From positions 1-64,000 of the forward strand of contig NZ_JASKYM010000003.1 of assembly GCF_030131845.1 (NCBI RefSeq): a stretch of 64,000 bases of DNA, written 5' to 3'. Within the stretch, counting starts at the first letter, position 1, and each line of letters begins with the position of its first letter. The translations under genes and the position numbers were made by a program. The stretch is from Romboutsia sedimentorum (GTDB taxonomy: Bacteria; Bacillota; Clostridia; Peptostreptococcales; Peptostreptococcaceae). Below are positions 1 to 10,078 of this stretch, piece by piece. The notes under the pieces were generated by a model that ran no database searches, had not been told where the DNA came from, and was given only the letters and a program-made list of their open reading frames with translations.

Positions 1-98
<98 letters not shown>

Positions 99-128
99 GT
101 AATCTTTTTTTATATATTAAATTATTTA

Positions 129-158
129 AGCTCTAGGGTATTAGCCCTAGAGCTTTTT
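129..158 (+). terminator. Rho-independent terminator of the rRNA operon
   Basis: A perfect 10-base-pair stem (GCTCTAGGGT paired with its complement across a short TATT-type loop) is followed directly by TTTTTAT. It sits 30 bases after the 5S rRNA, where the end of an rrn operon is expected. Confidence 0.85.
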
Positions 159-525
159 ATAATGCACAGAAAATTAAGTACATGTATTTCAATAAACTTG
201 ATTTTCAATAAGGCTTATAATTTATTAGTATTATTGAATTAAACTTGAAGAATAATTTATATATAAAAAAATGTATAAAATTAAAGCAAATGGATATTAT
301 AATAATATAAAACTTAATAGAAAAAAGATTTACTTAATCTCCCCCATTTTATAAGACCTCTATCCCCCATAGAGGTCTTTGTTTTTGTATAAAAAATATA
401 TGATAATAAAAATATAAATTAGGTTGAAAATACAATATATTGGGTAAAATATGCAAAAACACTAAATATAAAAATCTATTAAAAAAATTAAAATATAGTA
501 GAATATGATATAATAATATTATAAA
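159..525. other. Intergenic region between 5S rRNA and uvrB, no gene recognised
   Basis: About 370 very AT-rich bases separate the rRNA terminator from the uvrB control region. I see no reading frame with a ribosome binding site and no tRNA. The only clear structure is a hairpin at 354-380 followed by a T-rich tract, which has no obvious gene to terminate. A TATAAT box at 509-514 probably belongs to uvrB. Confidence 0.6.
354..385 (+). terminator. Orphan terminator-like hairpin
   Basis: AGACCTCTAT and ATAGAGGTCT form a 10-base-pair stem around a CCCCC loop, followed by TTGTTTTTG. It is about 200 bases beyond the rRNA terminator and no coding region lies between. It may be a second, back-up rRNA terminator or the end of a short unannotated transcript. 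Confidence 0.55.
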
Positions 526-537
526 GAACTAACGTTC
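509..537 (+). promoter_or_regulatory. uvrBA promoter -10 box and LexA-type SOS operator
   Basis: GAACTAACGTTC at 526-537 is a perfect GAAC-N4-GTTC palindrome, the core of the Gram-positive LexA (DinR) box. It lies just downstream of a TATAAT box at 509-514 and 20 bases before the uvrB start, so bound LexA would block transcription at or just after the start point. uvrBA is a classical SOS target in Firmicutes, so the assignment is strong by context. Confidence 0.8.
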
Positions 538-556
538 GTAGAAAGGAGTGAGATTT

Positions 557-2527
557 TTGGATTTTGAACTAAAATCAGACTTTAAGCCTACAGGGGATCA
601 ACCAACTGCTATAAAATCAATCGTTACAGCGATAAATAATAATGAGAAATTTTCTACATTATTAGGAGTTACTGGATCAGGAAAAACTTTTACTATGGCA
701 AATATTATACAAGAAGTAAAGATGCCAACTCTAATACTTGCACATAATAAGACTCTAGCCGCTCAATTATACAGTGAGTTTAAAGAATTTTTCCCTGAAA
801 ATGCAGTAGAGTATTTTGTAAGTTATTATGACTATTATCAGCCAGAAGCATATGTTGCACATAGTGATACATATATAGAAAAAGATGCAAGTATAAATGA
901 TGAAATAGATAAACTACGACATTCAGCAACTGCATCTATATTAGAAAAAAGAGATGTAATAATAATATCGTCAGTTTCATGTATATATGGGTTAGGGGAT
1001 CCTGAAGATTATAGAAATCTTATGGTATCCTTAAGACCTGGAATGGAAAAAGATAGAGACGAAGTTATAAAGCGTTTAATAGAAATACAATATGAAAGAA
1101 ATGATATTAATTTTACTAGAGGTACATTTAGAGTAAGAGGAGATATACTAGAAATATTTCCTGCGAACAACGATGAAAGAGCAATTAGAATAGAATTTTT
1201 TGGAGACGAAATTGATAGAATAACAGAAATAGATTATGTAACTGGCAAGATGGTAGGTGTTAGAAATCATATAGTAATATTTCCAGCATCTCATTATGTA
1301 ACAACACCGGAAAGAGTAGAAAAAGCTATTGTAGAAATAGAAAAAGAAGTAGAAGAAAGAATAAATTACTTTAAAGGTGAGGATAAATTAATAGAAGCGC
1401 AAAGAATAGACCAAAGAACAAGATATGATGTTGAGATGCTAAGAGAAATAGGATTTTGCCAAGGTATAGAAAACTATTCAAGACATATAACAGGAAGAAA
1501 CCCAGGTGATAAACCTTATACATTGATGGACTTTTTCCCAGATGATTATTTGATAATAGTTGATGAATCACATGTTACGATTCCACAAGTAAGAGGAATG
1601 CATGCTGGTGATAGATCGAGAAAGGGCTCGCTTATAGATAATGGGTTTAGACTTCCATCAGCTTATGATAACAGACCTCTAAATTTTGGAGAATTTGAAG
1701 AAAATATAAATCAAATATTATTTGTAAGTGCAACTCCAGGACCTTATGAAATAGAACATTCATCAACTATAGCACAACAAATAATAAGACCTACAGGACT
1801 ATTAGACCCAATAATTGAAGTAAGACCTATAAATAATCAAATAGATAATTTAGTAGTAGAGGTTAACAAAGTAATAGAAAAAGGTGAAAGAGTTTTAATA
1901 ACTACTTTAACTAAAAAAATGAGTGAAGACTTAACTAATTACTTAAAGGAAATAGGAATAAAAGTAGAGTACTTACATTCAGATATAGATACTCTAAAAA
2001 GAGTAGAGATAATAAGAGATTTAAGATTAGGTAAATTTGATGTATTAGTAGGTATAAACTTACTTAGAGAAGGACTAGACATACCAGAAGTATCTTTAGT
2101 TGCGATTTTAGATGCAGATAAAGAAGGTTTCCTACGCTCAGAAACTTCATTAATACAAACTGTAGGTCGTGCAGCTAGGAACTCAGAAGGAAGAGTCATA
2201 ATGTATGCAGACAAGATAACTAGGTCTATGGAAAGTGCAATAGAAGAAACTAAAAGAAGAAGAGAAATACAAGATTTATATAATGAAGAAAATAATATAA
2301 CTCCAACTACTATAAAAAAAGGAGTTAGAGATAGTATAGAAGCAACTAAAATAGCAGATGAAGAAACAGTTTATGGAATTAAAGAAACTGATGATATAAA
2401 TGAAATTAAAAAGAACATAGCTAATTTACAAATAGAAATGATGAAATCTGCAGAGAATTTACAATTTGAAAGAGCAGCAGAACTTAGAGATAAAATCAAA
2501 CAACTAGAGGAAAGGATTAATAACTAA
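557..2527 (+). CDS. uvrB: Excinuclease ABC subunit B
   Basis: UvrB is the DNA-damage verification helicase of nucleotide excision repair; it is loaded by UvrA and recruits UvrC. The 656-residue protein has Walker A GVTGSGKT near residue 37, the [10 protein letters not shown] beta-hairpin segment that grips DNA, a DESH Walker B motif near residue 340, helicase motifs including the QTVGRAARN arginine-finger segment, and a C-terminal UVR motif ([11 protein letters not shown]). I chose TTG at 557 because AGGAG at 544-548 lies 8 bases upstream; the in-frame GTG at 548 overlaps that ribosome binding site. uvrA begins at the next base after the stop, and a LexA-type operator precedes the pair. Confidence 0.97.
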   Translation: MDFELKSDFKPTGDQPTAIKSIVTAINNNEKFSTLLGVTGSGKTFTMANIIQEVKMPTLILAHNKTLAAQLYSEFKEFFPENAVEYFVSYYDYYQPEAYVAHSDTYIEKDASINDEIDKLRHSATASILEKRDVIIISSVSCIYGLGDPEDYRNLMVSLRPGMEKDRDEVIKRLIEIQYERNDINFTRGTFRVRGDILEIFPANNDERAIRIEFFGDEIDRITEIDYVTGKMVGVRNHIVIFPASHYVTTPERVEKAIVEIEKEVEERINYFKGEDKLIEAQRIDQRTRYDVEMLREIGFCQGIENYSRHITGRNPGDKPYTLMDFFPDDYLIIVDESHVTIPQVRGMHAGDRSRKGSLIDNGFRLPSAYDNRPLNFGEFEENINQILFVSATPGPYEIEHSSTIAQQIIRPTGLLDPIIEVRPINNQIDNLVVEVNKVIEKGERVLITTLTKKMSEDLTNYLKEIGIKVEYLHSDIDTLKRVEIIRDLRLGKFDVLVGINLLREGLDIPEVSLVAILDADKEGFLRSETSLIQTVGRAARNSEGRVIMYADKITRSMESAIEETKRRREIQDLYNEENNITPTTIKKGVRDSIEATKIADEETVYGIKETDDINEIKKNIANLQIEMMKSAENLQFERAAELRDKIKQLEERINN

Positions 2528-5353
2528 ATGGAAGATAAAATTATAATAAAAGGCGCAAAAGAGCATAATTTAAAAAATGTAGACTTAGAGCTTCCAAGAA
2601 ATAAGTTTATAGTATTTACAGGGTTATCAGGATCAGGAAAATCATCTTTAGCTTTTGATACTATATATGCAGAAGGTCAAAGAAGATATGTAGAAAGTTT
2701 ATCTGCATATGCTAGACAATTTTTAGGACAAATGGAAAAACCAAATGTAGAGTATATAGAAGGTTTATCTCCAGCAATATCAATAGATCAAAAAACTACT
2801 TCTAAAAATCCTCGTTCTACAGTTGGTACAGTTACAGAAATATATGATTATTTAAGATTATTGTTTGCGAGAGTTGGAGAGGTTCATTGCTCAACTTGTG
2901 GTAAGTTAATAAGCCAAATGACTATACAAGAAATAGTCGATAATATGATGAAATTTAGTGATAGAACTAAGTTGCAAATATTATCTCCAGTAGTTAGAGG
3001 GCAAAAAGGTACTCATAAAAAAATAATAGAAAATGTAAAAAAAGAAGGATTTGTTAGAATAAGAGTTGATGGTGAAAACCATGAAGTAAGTGATGATATA
3101 GAATTAAATAAAAATCAAAAACATAATATAGAGGTAGTAGTAGACAGAATAGTAATCAAAGAAGGTATAGAAACTAGGCTTGCAGATTCTATAGAAACGG
3201 CAGTTAAATTATCAGATGGACTTGTTATAGCTCAAATAGTAGACTGTGAAGAAATACTTTATTCAACTAAATTTGCTTGTCCAGAACATGGAATAGGAAT
3301 AGAAGAGCTATCACCAAGAATGTTCTCATTTAACAGTCCTTTTGGAGCTTGTGAAAGTTGTAATGGACTTGGAGAAAGTAGAGAAGTTGACCCTGATTTA
3401 GTTGTACCAAATAGAGATTTATCTATAAAGCAAGGAGCAATAGCTGCATGGGGTTCAGCTAATGGAAATGATGATACTTATTACAGCAAAATGGTTCAAA
3501 GTTTAGCAGATCATTTCAATGTATCATTAACTACTCCATTTAAAGATTTACCTGAGGACTTTGTGCATGAATTATTTTATGGACAAGATAAAGTGATGGT
3601 AGAATTTATATTTGAGTCTAAATTTGGAGGAAGAAGGCAATATAAAGCTCCATTCGAAGGAGTAATAGTAAACTTAGAAAGAAGATATAGAGAAACAAAT
3701 TCTGAGTATGCAAGAGAAAAAATAGAAGAATATATGGCAGAAACACCTTGTCCAAAATGCAAAGGTGCAAGACTTAAAAAAGAAGTACTGGCAGTTTCAG
3801 TAGATAATAAAAATATAATGGATGTTACAGATTTTTCGGTTAATGATCTTATAGATTATATAGATAATATAAATTTAAATAAAAAACAAAAATTTATAGC
3901 ACATGAAATATTAAAAGAGATAAGAGGCAGAGCAGCATTCTTAAGAGACGTTGGATTAGATTATTTAAATTTATCAAGAAAAGCAGGTACTCTATCAGGT
4001 GGAGAAGCACAACGTATAAGACTTGCTACTCAAATAGGTTCTGCACTAGTTGGAGTTTTATATGTGTTAGATGAGCCAAGTATAGGTCTTCATCAAAGAG
4101 ATAATGATAGGCTTATAGGGACATTAAGACATTTAACAAATATAGGAAACACTCTTATAGTAGTAGAACATGATGAAGATACGATGAGAGAAGCTGACTA
4201 TGTTGTTGATATAGGACCGGGAGCAGGAATACATGGTGGAGAAATAGTTGCACAGGGAACTCTAGATGAGATATTAGAAAACCCAGATTCTATGACAGGT
4301 CAATATTTAAGTGGCAAAAAACAAATAAATATACCTGCACAAACTAGAGAAGGTAATGGAAACTATTTAGAAATAGTTAAAGCTAATGAAAATAATTTGA
4401 AGAACTTAAATGTAAAAATACCACTAGGAAAATTCACTTGTATAACTGGTGTATCGGGTTCAGGTAAAAGTACATTAATAAATGATATATTATACAAAGG
4501 GATTGCAGGTAAAATAAATAGACTTAGAGAAAGACCAGGAAAGCACAAAGAAATAACAGGAGTAGAAAATATAGATAAAATAATAAACATAGATCAAAGT
4601 CCGATTGGTAGAACACCTCGTTCAAATCCAGCTACTTATACAGGTGTATTTGATATGATAAGAGATTTATTTGCGTCAACTAATGAAGCAAAAGCAAGAG
4701 GATATAAAAAAGGAAGATTTAGTTTTAATGTAAAAGGTGGAAGATGTGAAGCTTGTAAAGGTGATGGAATAATTAAAATAGAGATGCATTTTTTACCAGA
4801 TGTATATGTACCTTGTGAAATTTGTAAAGGAGAAAGATATAATAGAGAAACATTACAAGTTAAGTATAAAGATAAAACTATATCAGACATACTAAACATG
4901 AATGTAGAAGAAGCTCTTATATTCTTTGAAAACATTCCTAACATAAAAAGAAAAATGGAAACGCTAGTAGATGTAGGGCTTTCTTATATAAAATTAGGAC
5001 AACCTTCAACACAATTATCAGGTGGAGAAGCACAAAGAATAAAATTAGCAACAGAGCTTAGTAAAAGACCAACAGGGAAAACTCTATATATATTAGATGA
5101 GCCAACAACGGGGCTTCATATGGCTGATATAGATAAGTTAATTCATGTACTTCAAAGGTTAGCTGATACAGGAAATAGCATAATAGTAATAGAACATAAC
5201 TTAGAAGTAATAAAAACGTGTGATTATATAATTGACCTAGGTCCAGAAGGTGGAGACAAAGGTGGCAAAGTTATTGCAACTGGAACACCAAAAGAAGTAT
5301 CTAAGGTAGAGGGCTCTTATACAGGTATGTTTTTAAAAAGATATTTCAGTTAA
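2528..5353 (+). CDS. uvrA: Excinuclease ABC subunit A
   Basis: UvrA is the damage-scanning ABC ATPase dimer that delivers UvrB to lesions. The 941-residue protein has two ATPase halves: Walker A sites at about 32-40 (GLSGSGKSS) and 641-649 (GVSGSGKST), each with an LSGGEAQRI signature and a DEP Walker B motif. The second half carries the diagnostic zinc finger, with CEAC at 740 and CEIC at 763. A first Cys pair (CSTCG) lies near 123. The start ATG directly abuts the uvrB stop codon and the ribosome binding site lies inside the end of uvrB, so the two are translationally coupled and share SOS control. Length and motifs are normal for the family. Confidence 0.98.
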   Translation: MEDKIIIKGAKEHNLKNVDLELPRNKFIVFTGLSGSGKSSLAFDTIYAEGQRRYVESLSAYARQFLGQMEKPNVEYIEGLSPAISIDQKTTSKNPRSTVGTVTEIYDYLRLLFARVGEVHCSTCGKLISQMTIQEIVDNMMKFSDRTKLQILSPVVRGQKGTHKKIIENVKKEGFVRIRVDGENHEVSDDIELNKNQKHNIEVVVDRIVIKEGIETRLADSIETAVKLSDGLVIAQIVDCEEILYSTKFACPEHGIGIEELSPRMFSFNSPFGACESCNGLGESREVDPDLVVPNRDLSIKQGAIAAWGSANGNDDTYYSKMVQSLADHFNVSLTTPFKDLPEDFVHELFYGQDKVMVEFIFESKFGGRRQYKAPFEGVIVNLERRYRETNSEYAREKIEEYMAETPCPKCKGARLKKEVLAVSVDNKNIMDVTDFSVNDLIDYIDNINLNKKQKFIAHEILKEIRGRAAFLRDVGLDYLNLSRKAGTLSGGEAQRIRLATQIGSALVGVLYVLDEPSIGLHQRDNDRLIGTLRHLTNIGNTLIVVEHDEDTMREADYVVDIGPGAGIHGGEIVAQGTLDEILENPDSMTGQYLSGKKQINIPAQTREGNGNYLEIVKANENNLKNLNVKIPLGKFTCITGVSGSGKSTLINDILYKGIAGKINRLRERPGKHKEITGVENIDKIINIDQSPIGRTPRSNPATYTGVFDMIRDLFASTNEAKARGYKKGRFSFNVKGGRCEACKGDGIIKIEMHFLPDVYVPCEICKGERYNRETLQVKYKDKTISDILNMNVEEALIFFENIPNIKRKMETLVDVGLSYIKLGQPSTQLSGGEAQRIKLATELSKRPTGKTLYILDEPTTGLHMADIDKLIHVLQRLADTGNSIIVIEHNLEVIKTCDYIIDLGPEGGDKGGKVIATGTPKEVSKVEGSYTGMFLKRYFS

Positions 5354-5455
5354 GTCAAAATATAAACAAAGAACAAACAATATAAAGGAATAATTAAAAC
5401 TTTGAAGAATATAGTAAGATATCAAATGAAAAAACATATAAAAGGGGACGATTGG

Positions 5456-6985
5456 ATGTCATCAAAACAGAAATCTAAATTTTCATTTCCAACAGCATAT
5501 ACTGTAATACTTATAGTTATGTTATTGGTATTAGCTCTTACTTATATTATACCTTCAGGAAAGTATTCTAAATTATTGTATAATGCAGAAACTAATACAT
5601 TTGTGATAGAATCACCAAACGGTAAAACTACAGAAAAGGAAGCTATTCAACAAACTCTTGATGATTTAGGTGTAAAAACTAATTTAAGTAAATTTACAGA
5701 TGGATCTATAAGTAAACCTGTGGCAATTCCAGGTACTTATGAGCAATTAACTAAGGAAAAGCCAACTGTATTTAAAGCAGTAACAACATTTTTAAATGCT
5801 CCGATACAAGGATTATATGATTCTATAGACATTATAGCTTTTGTACTAGTAATAGGTGGTATAGTAGGGGTAATAAACAAAACTGGATCATTTACAGCAG
5901 GGATAAGTGCTTTATCTAGAAATCTAAAAGGAAAAGAAGCTTGGTTAATAGTTATAATCACTGTTCTTATAGGAATCGGGGGAACAAGCTTTGGATTAGC
6001 AGAAGAAACAATCGCATTTCATCCAATAGTTGTGCCAATATTCTTAGCAGCCGGGTATGATGCATTGGTAGCAATAGCTGCTATATATCTAGGTTCATGT
6101 ATGGGAACTATGGCATCAACAGTAAATCCATTTTCAACAGTTATAGCGTCAAATACAGCAGGGATAGATTTTACAAGTGGTATGGCTATAAGGTTATTTA
6201 TGTTAGTTGCAGGTCTTATAGTATGTGTTATATATACTGTTAGATATGCAGAAAAAGTAAAGAAAGACCCAACACAATCTTTAATACATTCTCAAAAGAA
6301 AGAGTTGGAAGAACATTTCCTAAAAGGCCATAATGAAGCTGAAGTACCTGAATTTACATGGGGAAGAAAGCTTATGCTGATAATATTTGCAGTTTCTTTT
6401 GGAGTTATGGTATACGGAGTTAAGGAATTAGGATGGTGGTTCGAAGAAATGACAGCACTATTCTTATTTGTAACATTTATATTAGCGTTAATTTCAGGTC
6501 TTAATGAGAAAGAGTTTGTGTCAGAGTTTGTTGATGGGGCATCAGAGTTACTAGGGGTTGCACTAATGATAGGTCTTGCTCGTGGTGTGACTATAATAAT
6601 GGACGGTGGAATGATAAGTGATACTATATTAAATAACTTAAGTAATTTAGTTTCAAATATGAGTGGAGTAATGTTCTCTACAGTAATGTTCTTTGTATAT
6701 ATAGTATTAGGATTTTTCATATCATCATCTTCTGGGTTGGCAGTTTTATCAATGCCTATAATGGCACCTCTTGCAGATGTTGTAGGAGTAAATAGAGATG
6801 TAATAGTAAGTGCATATCAATTTGGACAAGGTCTTATAGGATTTATAACTCCTACGGGTTTAATTCTAGCATCCCTTGCAATGGTAAATGTAACTTATGA
6901 CAAGTGGTTAAAGTTTGTTACGCCACTAATAGTAATTATAGCTATACTATCTATAGTGGTGCTAGGTGTAGGTGTAATAATATAA
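5456..6985 (+). CDS. YfcC-family (DcuC superfamily) membrane carrier
   Basis: This is a polytopic membrane protein of 509 residues with about 12 hydrophobic segments. A large soluble loop after the first segment (residues about 35-105) and the GGTSFGLAEETIAFHPI segment are typical of the YfcC / C4-dicarboxylate carrier family. Family members are annotated as putative basic amino acid antiporters or short-chain acid carriers; the substrate cannot be read from sequence. I chose ATG 5456 because AAAGGGG lies 8 bases upstream; an in-frame TTG at 5402 has no comparable site. It stands alone between uvrA and a shared terminator with the convergent opp operon. A peptide or amino acid role would suit the neighbourhood but is inference. 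Confidence 0.8.
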   Translation: MSSKQKSKFSFPTAYTVILIVMLLVLALTYIIPSGKYSKLLYNAETNTFVIESPNGKTTEKEAIQQTLDDLGVKTNLSKFTDGSISKPVAIPGTYEQLTKEKPTVFKAVTTFLNAPIQGLYDSIDIIAFVLVIGGIVGVINKTGSFTAGISALSRNLKGKEAWLIVIITVLIGIGGTSFGLAEETIAFHPIVVPIFLAAGYDALVAIAAIYLGSCMGTMASTVNPFSTVIASNTAGIDFTSGMAIRLFMLVAGLIVCVIYTVRYAEKVKKDPTQSLIHSQKKELEEHFLKGHNEAEVPEFTWGRKLMLIIFAVSFGVMVYGVKELGWWFEEMTALFLFVTFILALISGLNEKEFVSEFVDGASELLGVALMIGLARGVTIIMDGGMISDTILNNLSNLVSNMSGVMFSTVMFFVYIVLGFFISSSSGLAVLSMPIMAPLADVVGVNRDVIVSAYQFGQGLIGFITPTGLILASLAMVNVTYDKWLKFVTPLIVIIAILSIVVLGVGVII

Positions 6986-6995
6986 TTATATTAAT

Positions 6996-7030
6996 AAAAA
7001 ATAGGTAGATTTAAATCTACCTATTTTTTA
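6996..7030. terminator. Bidirectional terminator between the YfcC-type gene and oppF
   Basis: AAAAAATAGGTAGATTT pairs with AAATCTACCTATTTTTT, a near-perfect palindrome with A- and T-tracts on opposite sides. It can therefore end transcription from both the plus-strand carrier gene and the minus-strand opp operon. Confidence 0.85.
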
Positions 7031-7052
7031 TTAATTAATAGACTGATCATGT

Positions 7053-8006
7053 CTATAAATTAGTTTCATTTAAAGAAAGTTCTTTTTCGTACTCAACTAA
7101 TTCAGTTTTAGAAGCATATATAAAGTGTCCTGGTCTTATCTCAGTCCATTCAGGGCTTTCAGTTGAATAGTCATGCATCTTAGGATTATATTTTATACGA
7201 GTTCTACCTTTTTCATAATCCGGGTCTGGAAGAGGTATAGCAGACAATAATGATTTAGTATAAGGATGTAGTGGATGTTCGTATAACTCATCGGCAGTAG
7301 TTAATTCAACTAGTTTACCTTGGTGCATAACACCTATTCTATCACTTATATACTTAACCATTGAAAGGTCATGGGCTATAAATAAATAAGTAAGACCATT
7401 TTCCTTTTGTAGTTTTCTAAGAAGGTTGACAACTTGCGCTTGTATAGAAACGTCAAGTGCAGATATAGGCTCATCAGCTATTATAAATTTTGGCTCTATA
7501 GCTAATGCACGAGCAATCCCTATACGTTGTCTTTGACCACCAGAGAATTCATGAGGATATCTACTAGCATGTTGTTCATCAAGTCCAACAGTTCTAAGTA
7601 ATTCATAAACTCTTTTAGTTCTTTCTTCTTTGTTTTTACATAGTCCATGTATATCTAAACCTTCAGCTATAATATCAGTAACAGTCATACGAGGATTTAA
7701 ACAAGCCATAGGATCTTGGAAAATCATCTGCATATTTTTGTTAACATGATGTCTTTCAGCTCTACTAAGTTTTTTAGCAGAAATATTTTTACCATCAAAG
7801 ATAACTTCGCCATCGGTAGGGTCGTAAAGACGAATTATAGTTCTACCAGTAGTAGATTTACCAGAACCAGACTCACCAACCAATCCAAAAGTTTCACCTT
7901 CAAATATATGAAAAGAGACATCATCAACAGCTTTTACAGTAGTTTTTCTATCTATTTTAAAATATTGTTTGATATTTTTTACTTCTAATAGTACATTTTT
8001 ATTCAT
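7053..8006 (-). CDS. oppF: Oligopeptide ABC transporter ATP-binding protein OppF
   Basis: This is one of the two ATPases that power OppBC-mediated peptide import. The 317-residue protein shows Walker A GESGSGKST near residue 42, the ABC signature FSGGQRQRIGIARA near 154, Walker B FIIADEPISALD and the switch histidine in FIAHDLSMVKY. The C-terminal oligopeptide/dipeptide extension (HPYTKSLLSAIPLPDP) is present, but its usual Cys cluster is replaced by a DYSTESPEW-type tail, as in other clostridial OppF proteins. Its start overlaps the 3' end of oppD by 8 bases, showing translational coupling in oppB-oppC-oppD-oppF. Confidence 0.95.
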   Translation of the reverse strand: MNKNVLLEVKNIKQYFKIDRKTTVKAVDDVSFHIFEGETFGLVGESGSGKSTTGRTIIRLYDPTDGEVIFDGKNISAKKLSRAERHHVNKNMQMIFQDPMACLNPRMTVTDIIAEGLDIHGLCKNKEERTKRVYELLRTVGLDEQHASRYPHEFSGGQRQRIGIARALAIEPKFIIADEPISALDVSIQAQVVNLLRKLQKENGLTYLFIAHDLSMVKYISDRIGVMHQGKLVELTTADELYEHPLHPYTKSLLSAIPLPDPDYEKGRTRIKYNPKMHDYSTESPEWTEIRPGHFIYASKTELVEYEKELSLNETNL

Positions 8007-9024
8007 CTATATTCACCTTCCTTCCTCCTACATTTATAGGTCTTTCAGTTTTTTTAGCTAAAGGATGTAAAAGCCATGTAGCTGCATGATGAGTATCACT
8101 AATTTTAAACATAGGTGGCTGTGCTATATGGTCTAGTTTTAATGCATAAGCACTACGAAGTGCAAAGGCATCACCTTTAGGTGGATGCATTAAATCTGGA
8201 GGAGTACCGGGTATATTATATAAATCATTATCTCCTATATCTAGGGTAGGCATTGAGCCTAAAAGTCCCCAAGTATATGGATGTTGAGGATTATAGAATA
8301 TATCATCAGAAGTACCGTACTCTATAATTTTACCTGCATACATAACAGCAACTCTATCTGCCATATTTGCAACAACACCAAGGTCATGAGTTATAAATAT
8401 AACAGCAACACCAGTTTTAGCTTGTAAGTCTTTGATAAGTTCTAATATTTGAGCTTGTATAGTAACATCAAGAGCAGTTGTAGGTTCATCTGCAATAAGT
8501 ACCTTAGGGTTACAAGCTAAAGATATAGCTATAACAATACGTTGTCTCATACCACCAGAAAATTGGTGAGGGTACTGCTTAAATCTTTTTTCTGGATCAG
8601 ATATTCCAACTAAGTCTATAAGTTCCATAGCCTTTACTTTTGCTTCTTGTCTACTAGTTTTTTGATGTTTTATAATTCCTTCCATGATTTGTTTACCAAT
8701 AGTCATAGTAGGATTAAGAGAGGTCATAGGATCTTGGAATATCATAGCAATATCTTTTCCTCTTATTTTTTCCATCTCAGATTCGCCAAGCTTAGTCAAA
8801 TCTTTATTATTAAATAATATTTCACCACTTTTTATATTTGCATTTGAAGATAATATTCTCATGATAGTTTTACAAGCAACAGATTTTCCAGAACCTGACT
8901 CTCCAACTATAGCTAATGTTTCACCCTTATGTAAGTCAAATGTAACCCCTCTAACAGCTTGAACTTCACCGCCGTAAGTACCGAAGCTAACACATAAATT
9001 TTTTACTTGTAGTAACTTTTCCAC
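7999..9024 (-). CDS. oppD: Oligopeptide ABC transporter ATP-binding protein OppD
   Basis: This is the partner ATPase of OppF, acting on the cytoplasmic face of OppBC. It has 341 residues with Walker A GESGSGKS near 38, Q-loop FQDPMTSLNPTMT, signature FSGGMRQRIVIA and Walker B VLIADEPTTALD. The C-terminal oligo_HPY segment is present (PQHPYTWGLLGSMP). The region that in many OppD proteins carries four Fe-S-binding cysteines has none here (PKGDAFALRSAYALKLD), so an Fe-S cluster is unlikely. The start is a GTG preceded by GAGGGAG. It overlaps oppF by 8 bases and follows oppC by 21 bases. Confidence 0.95.
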   Translation of the reverse strand: MEKLLQVKNLCVSFGTYGGEVQAVRGVTFDLHKGETLAIVGESGSGKSVACKTIMRILSSNANIKSGEILFNNKDLTKLGESEMEKIRGKDIAMIFQDPMTSLNPTMTIGKQIMEGIIKHQKTSRQEAKVKAMELIDLVGISDPEKRFKQYPHQFSGGMRQRIVIAISLACNPKVLIADEPTTALDVTIQAQILELIKDLQAKTGVAVIFITHDLGVVANMADRVAVMYAGKIIEYGTSDDIFYNPQHPYTWGLLGSMPTLDIGDNDLYNIPGTPPDLMHPPKGDAFALRSAYALKLDHIAQPPMFKISDTHHAATWLLHPLAKKTERPINVGGRKVNIDE

Positions 9025-9045
9025 TTAATTCATCTCCCTCACTAA

Positions 9046-10077
9046 TTATTGATTACGCATTTTAGGGTCAACCGCATCTCTTAAACCATCTGCAAGTAAA
9101 TTAAGACTAAATATTAGTAAACAAACTACAGTAGATGGTATAAACATCATGTATGGGTAATTTTGCAATGCTTGGAAACCTTCATTTATAAGGACACCAA
9201 GTGATGCATCAGGTGGTTGAAGACCTAAACCTATGAAGCTTAAAAATGCTTCATAAAAAATTGCACTAGGTAATGTAAACATTATCATTACAACTATTGG
9301 ACCAATAACATTAGGGAAAAGATGCTTAAGGATAAGTCTTATATCTGAAGAACCTAAAGTTTTAGAAGCTAATATAAATTCTTGGTTTTTAAGTCTTAGA
9401 ACATGAGAACGGACAACTCTGGCCATTCCTGTCCAACCAGATACAGCCATTGCTAATGCTATGGATACTATACCGGGGTTAAATACCATTATAAATAATG
9501 TTACTACAACTAATGAAGGTATACCTGTGATAACTTCCATGATACGTTGCATAATAATGTCAACTCTGCCTCCGTAGTAAGCTGAAATACCACCATAACT
9601 AACACCAATAATTAAGTCAAATATAGCTGCTAATACTGCTATGAATAAAGAAACTCTAGCACCAGTCCAAACACGTGTCCATATATCACGTCCTAGAGAA
9701 TCAGTACCAAATAAATAAGTTTCATCTATATTTTTTTCTGCATATACATCTACACCTTTTGAATCTTTACCATTCATAACACCTAAAGCCGATACAATAG
9801 GCATCTTTGGAGGAACTTTAACGTGTCTTATATTTTGAGATTTATAATCAAATTTAGAAAACATAGGAGCGAATATGGCCATTAAAACTATTGAAACTAG
9901 TATTATTAATCCAACAACTGCCCCTGGGTTTTTAAATAATCTTTTTCTAGCATCTTGCCAAAATGTCATACTTGGTCTAGTAATAGCCTCGTTATCTCCA
10001 GTTTGTGCAGGAATAGGCTCGAATAAGTCTGCTGTTAACTGCACTTCTTGATCATCAATAATTACCTTATCAACCAT
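9046..10077 (-). CDS. oppC: Oligopeptide ABC transporter permease OppC
   Basis: This is a membrane permease half of the Opp importer, 343 residues long. It has an N-terminal cytoplasmic stretch of about 45 residues, a first transmembrane helix, an extracytoplasmic region of about 90 residues and then five further helices. The EAA coupling-helix loop is visible as LASKTLGSSDIRLILKHLFPN (about residues 236-255), which docks on OppD/OppF. A GGGAGGT ribosome binding site precedes the ATG. It follows oppB with a gap of only one base between stop and start, so the two permeases are co-translated. Confidence 0.94.
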   Translation of the reverse strand: MVDKVIIDDQEVQLTADLFEPIPAQTGDNEAITRPSMTFWQDARKRLFKNPGAVVGLIILVSIVLMAIFAPMFSKFDYKSQNIRHVKVPPKMPIVSALGVMNGKDSKGVDVYAEKNIDETYLFGTDSLGRDIWTRVWTGARVSLFIAVLAAIFDLIIGVSYGGISAYYGGRVDIIMQRIMEVITGIPSLVVVTLFIMVFNPGIVSIALAMAVSGWTGMARVVRSHVLRLKNQEFILASKTLGSSDIRLILKHLFPNVIGPIVVMIMFTLPSAIFYEAFLSFIGLGLQPPDASLGVLINEGFQALQNYPYMMFIPSTVVCLLIFSLNLLADGLRDAVDPKMRNQ

Positions 10078-10078
10078 T

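Noticed and set aside
548-556. GTG 548 as the uvrB start
   Set aside because: It overlaps the AGGAG ribosome binding site; TTG 557 has ideal spacing and gives the family's usual N-terminus.
7999-9024. OppD as degraded because its C-terminal cysteines are missing
   Set aside because: All ATPase motifs are intact and OppF in the same operon shows the same cysteine-free tail, so this looks like a lineage variant.
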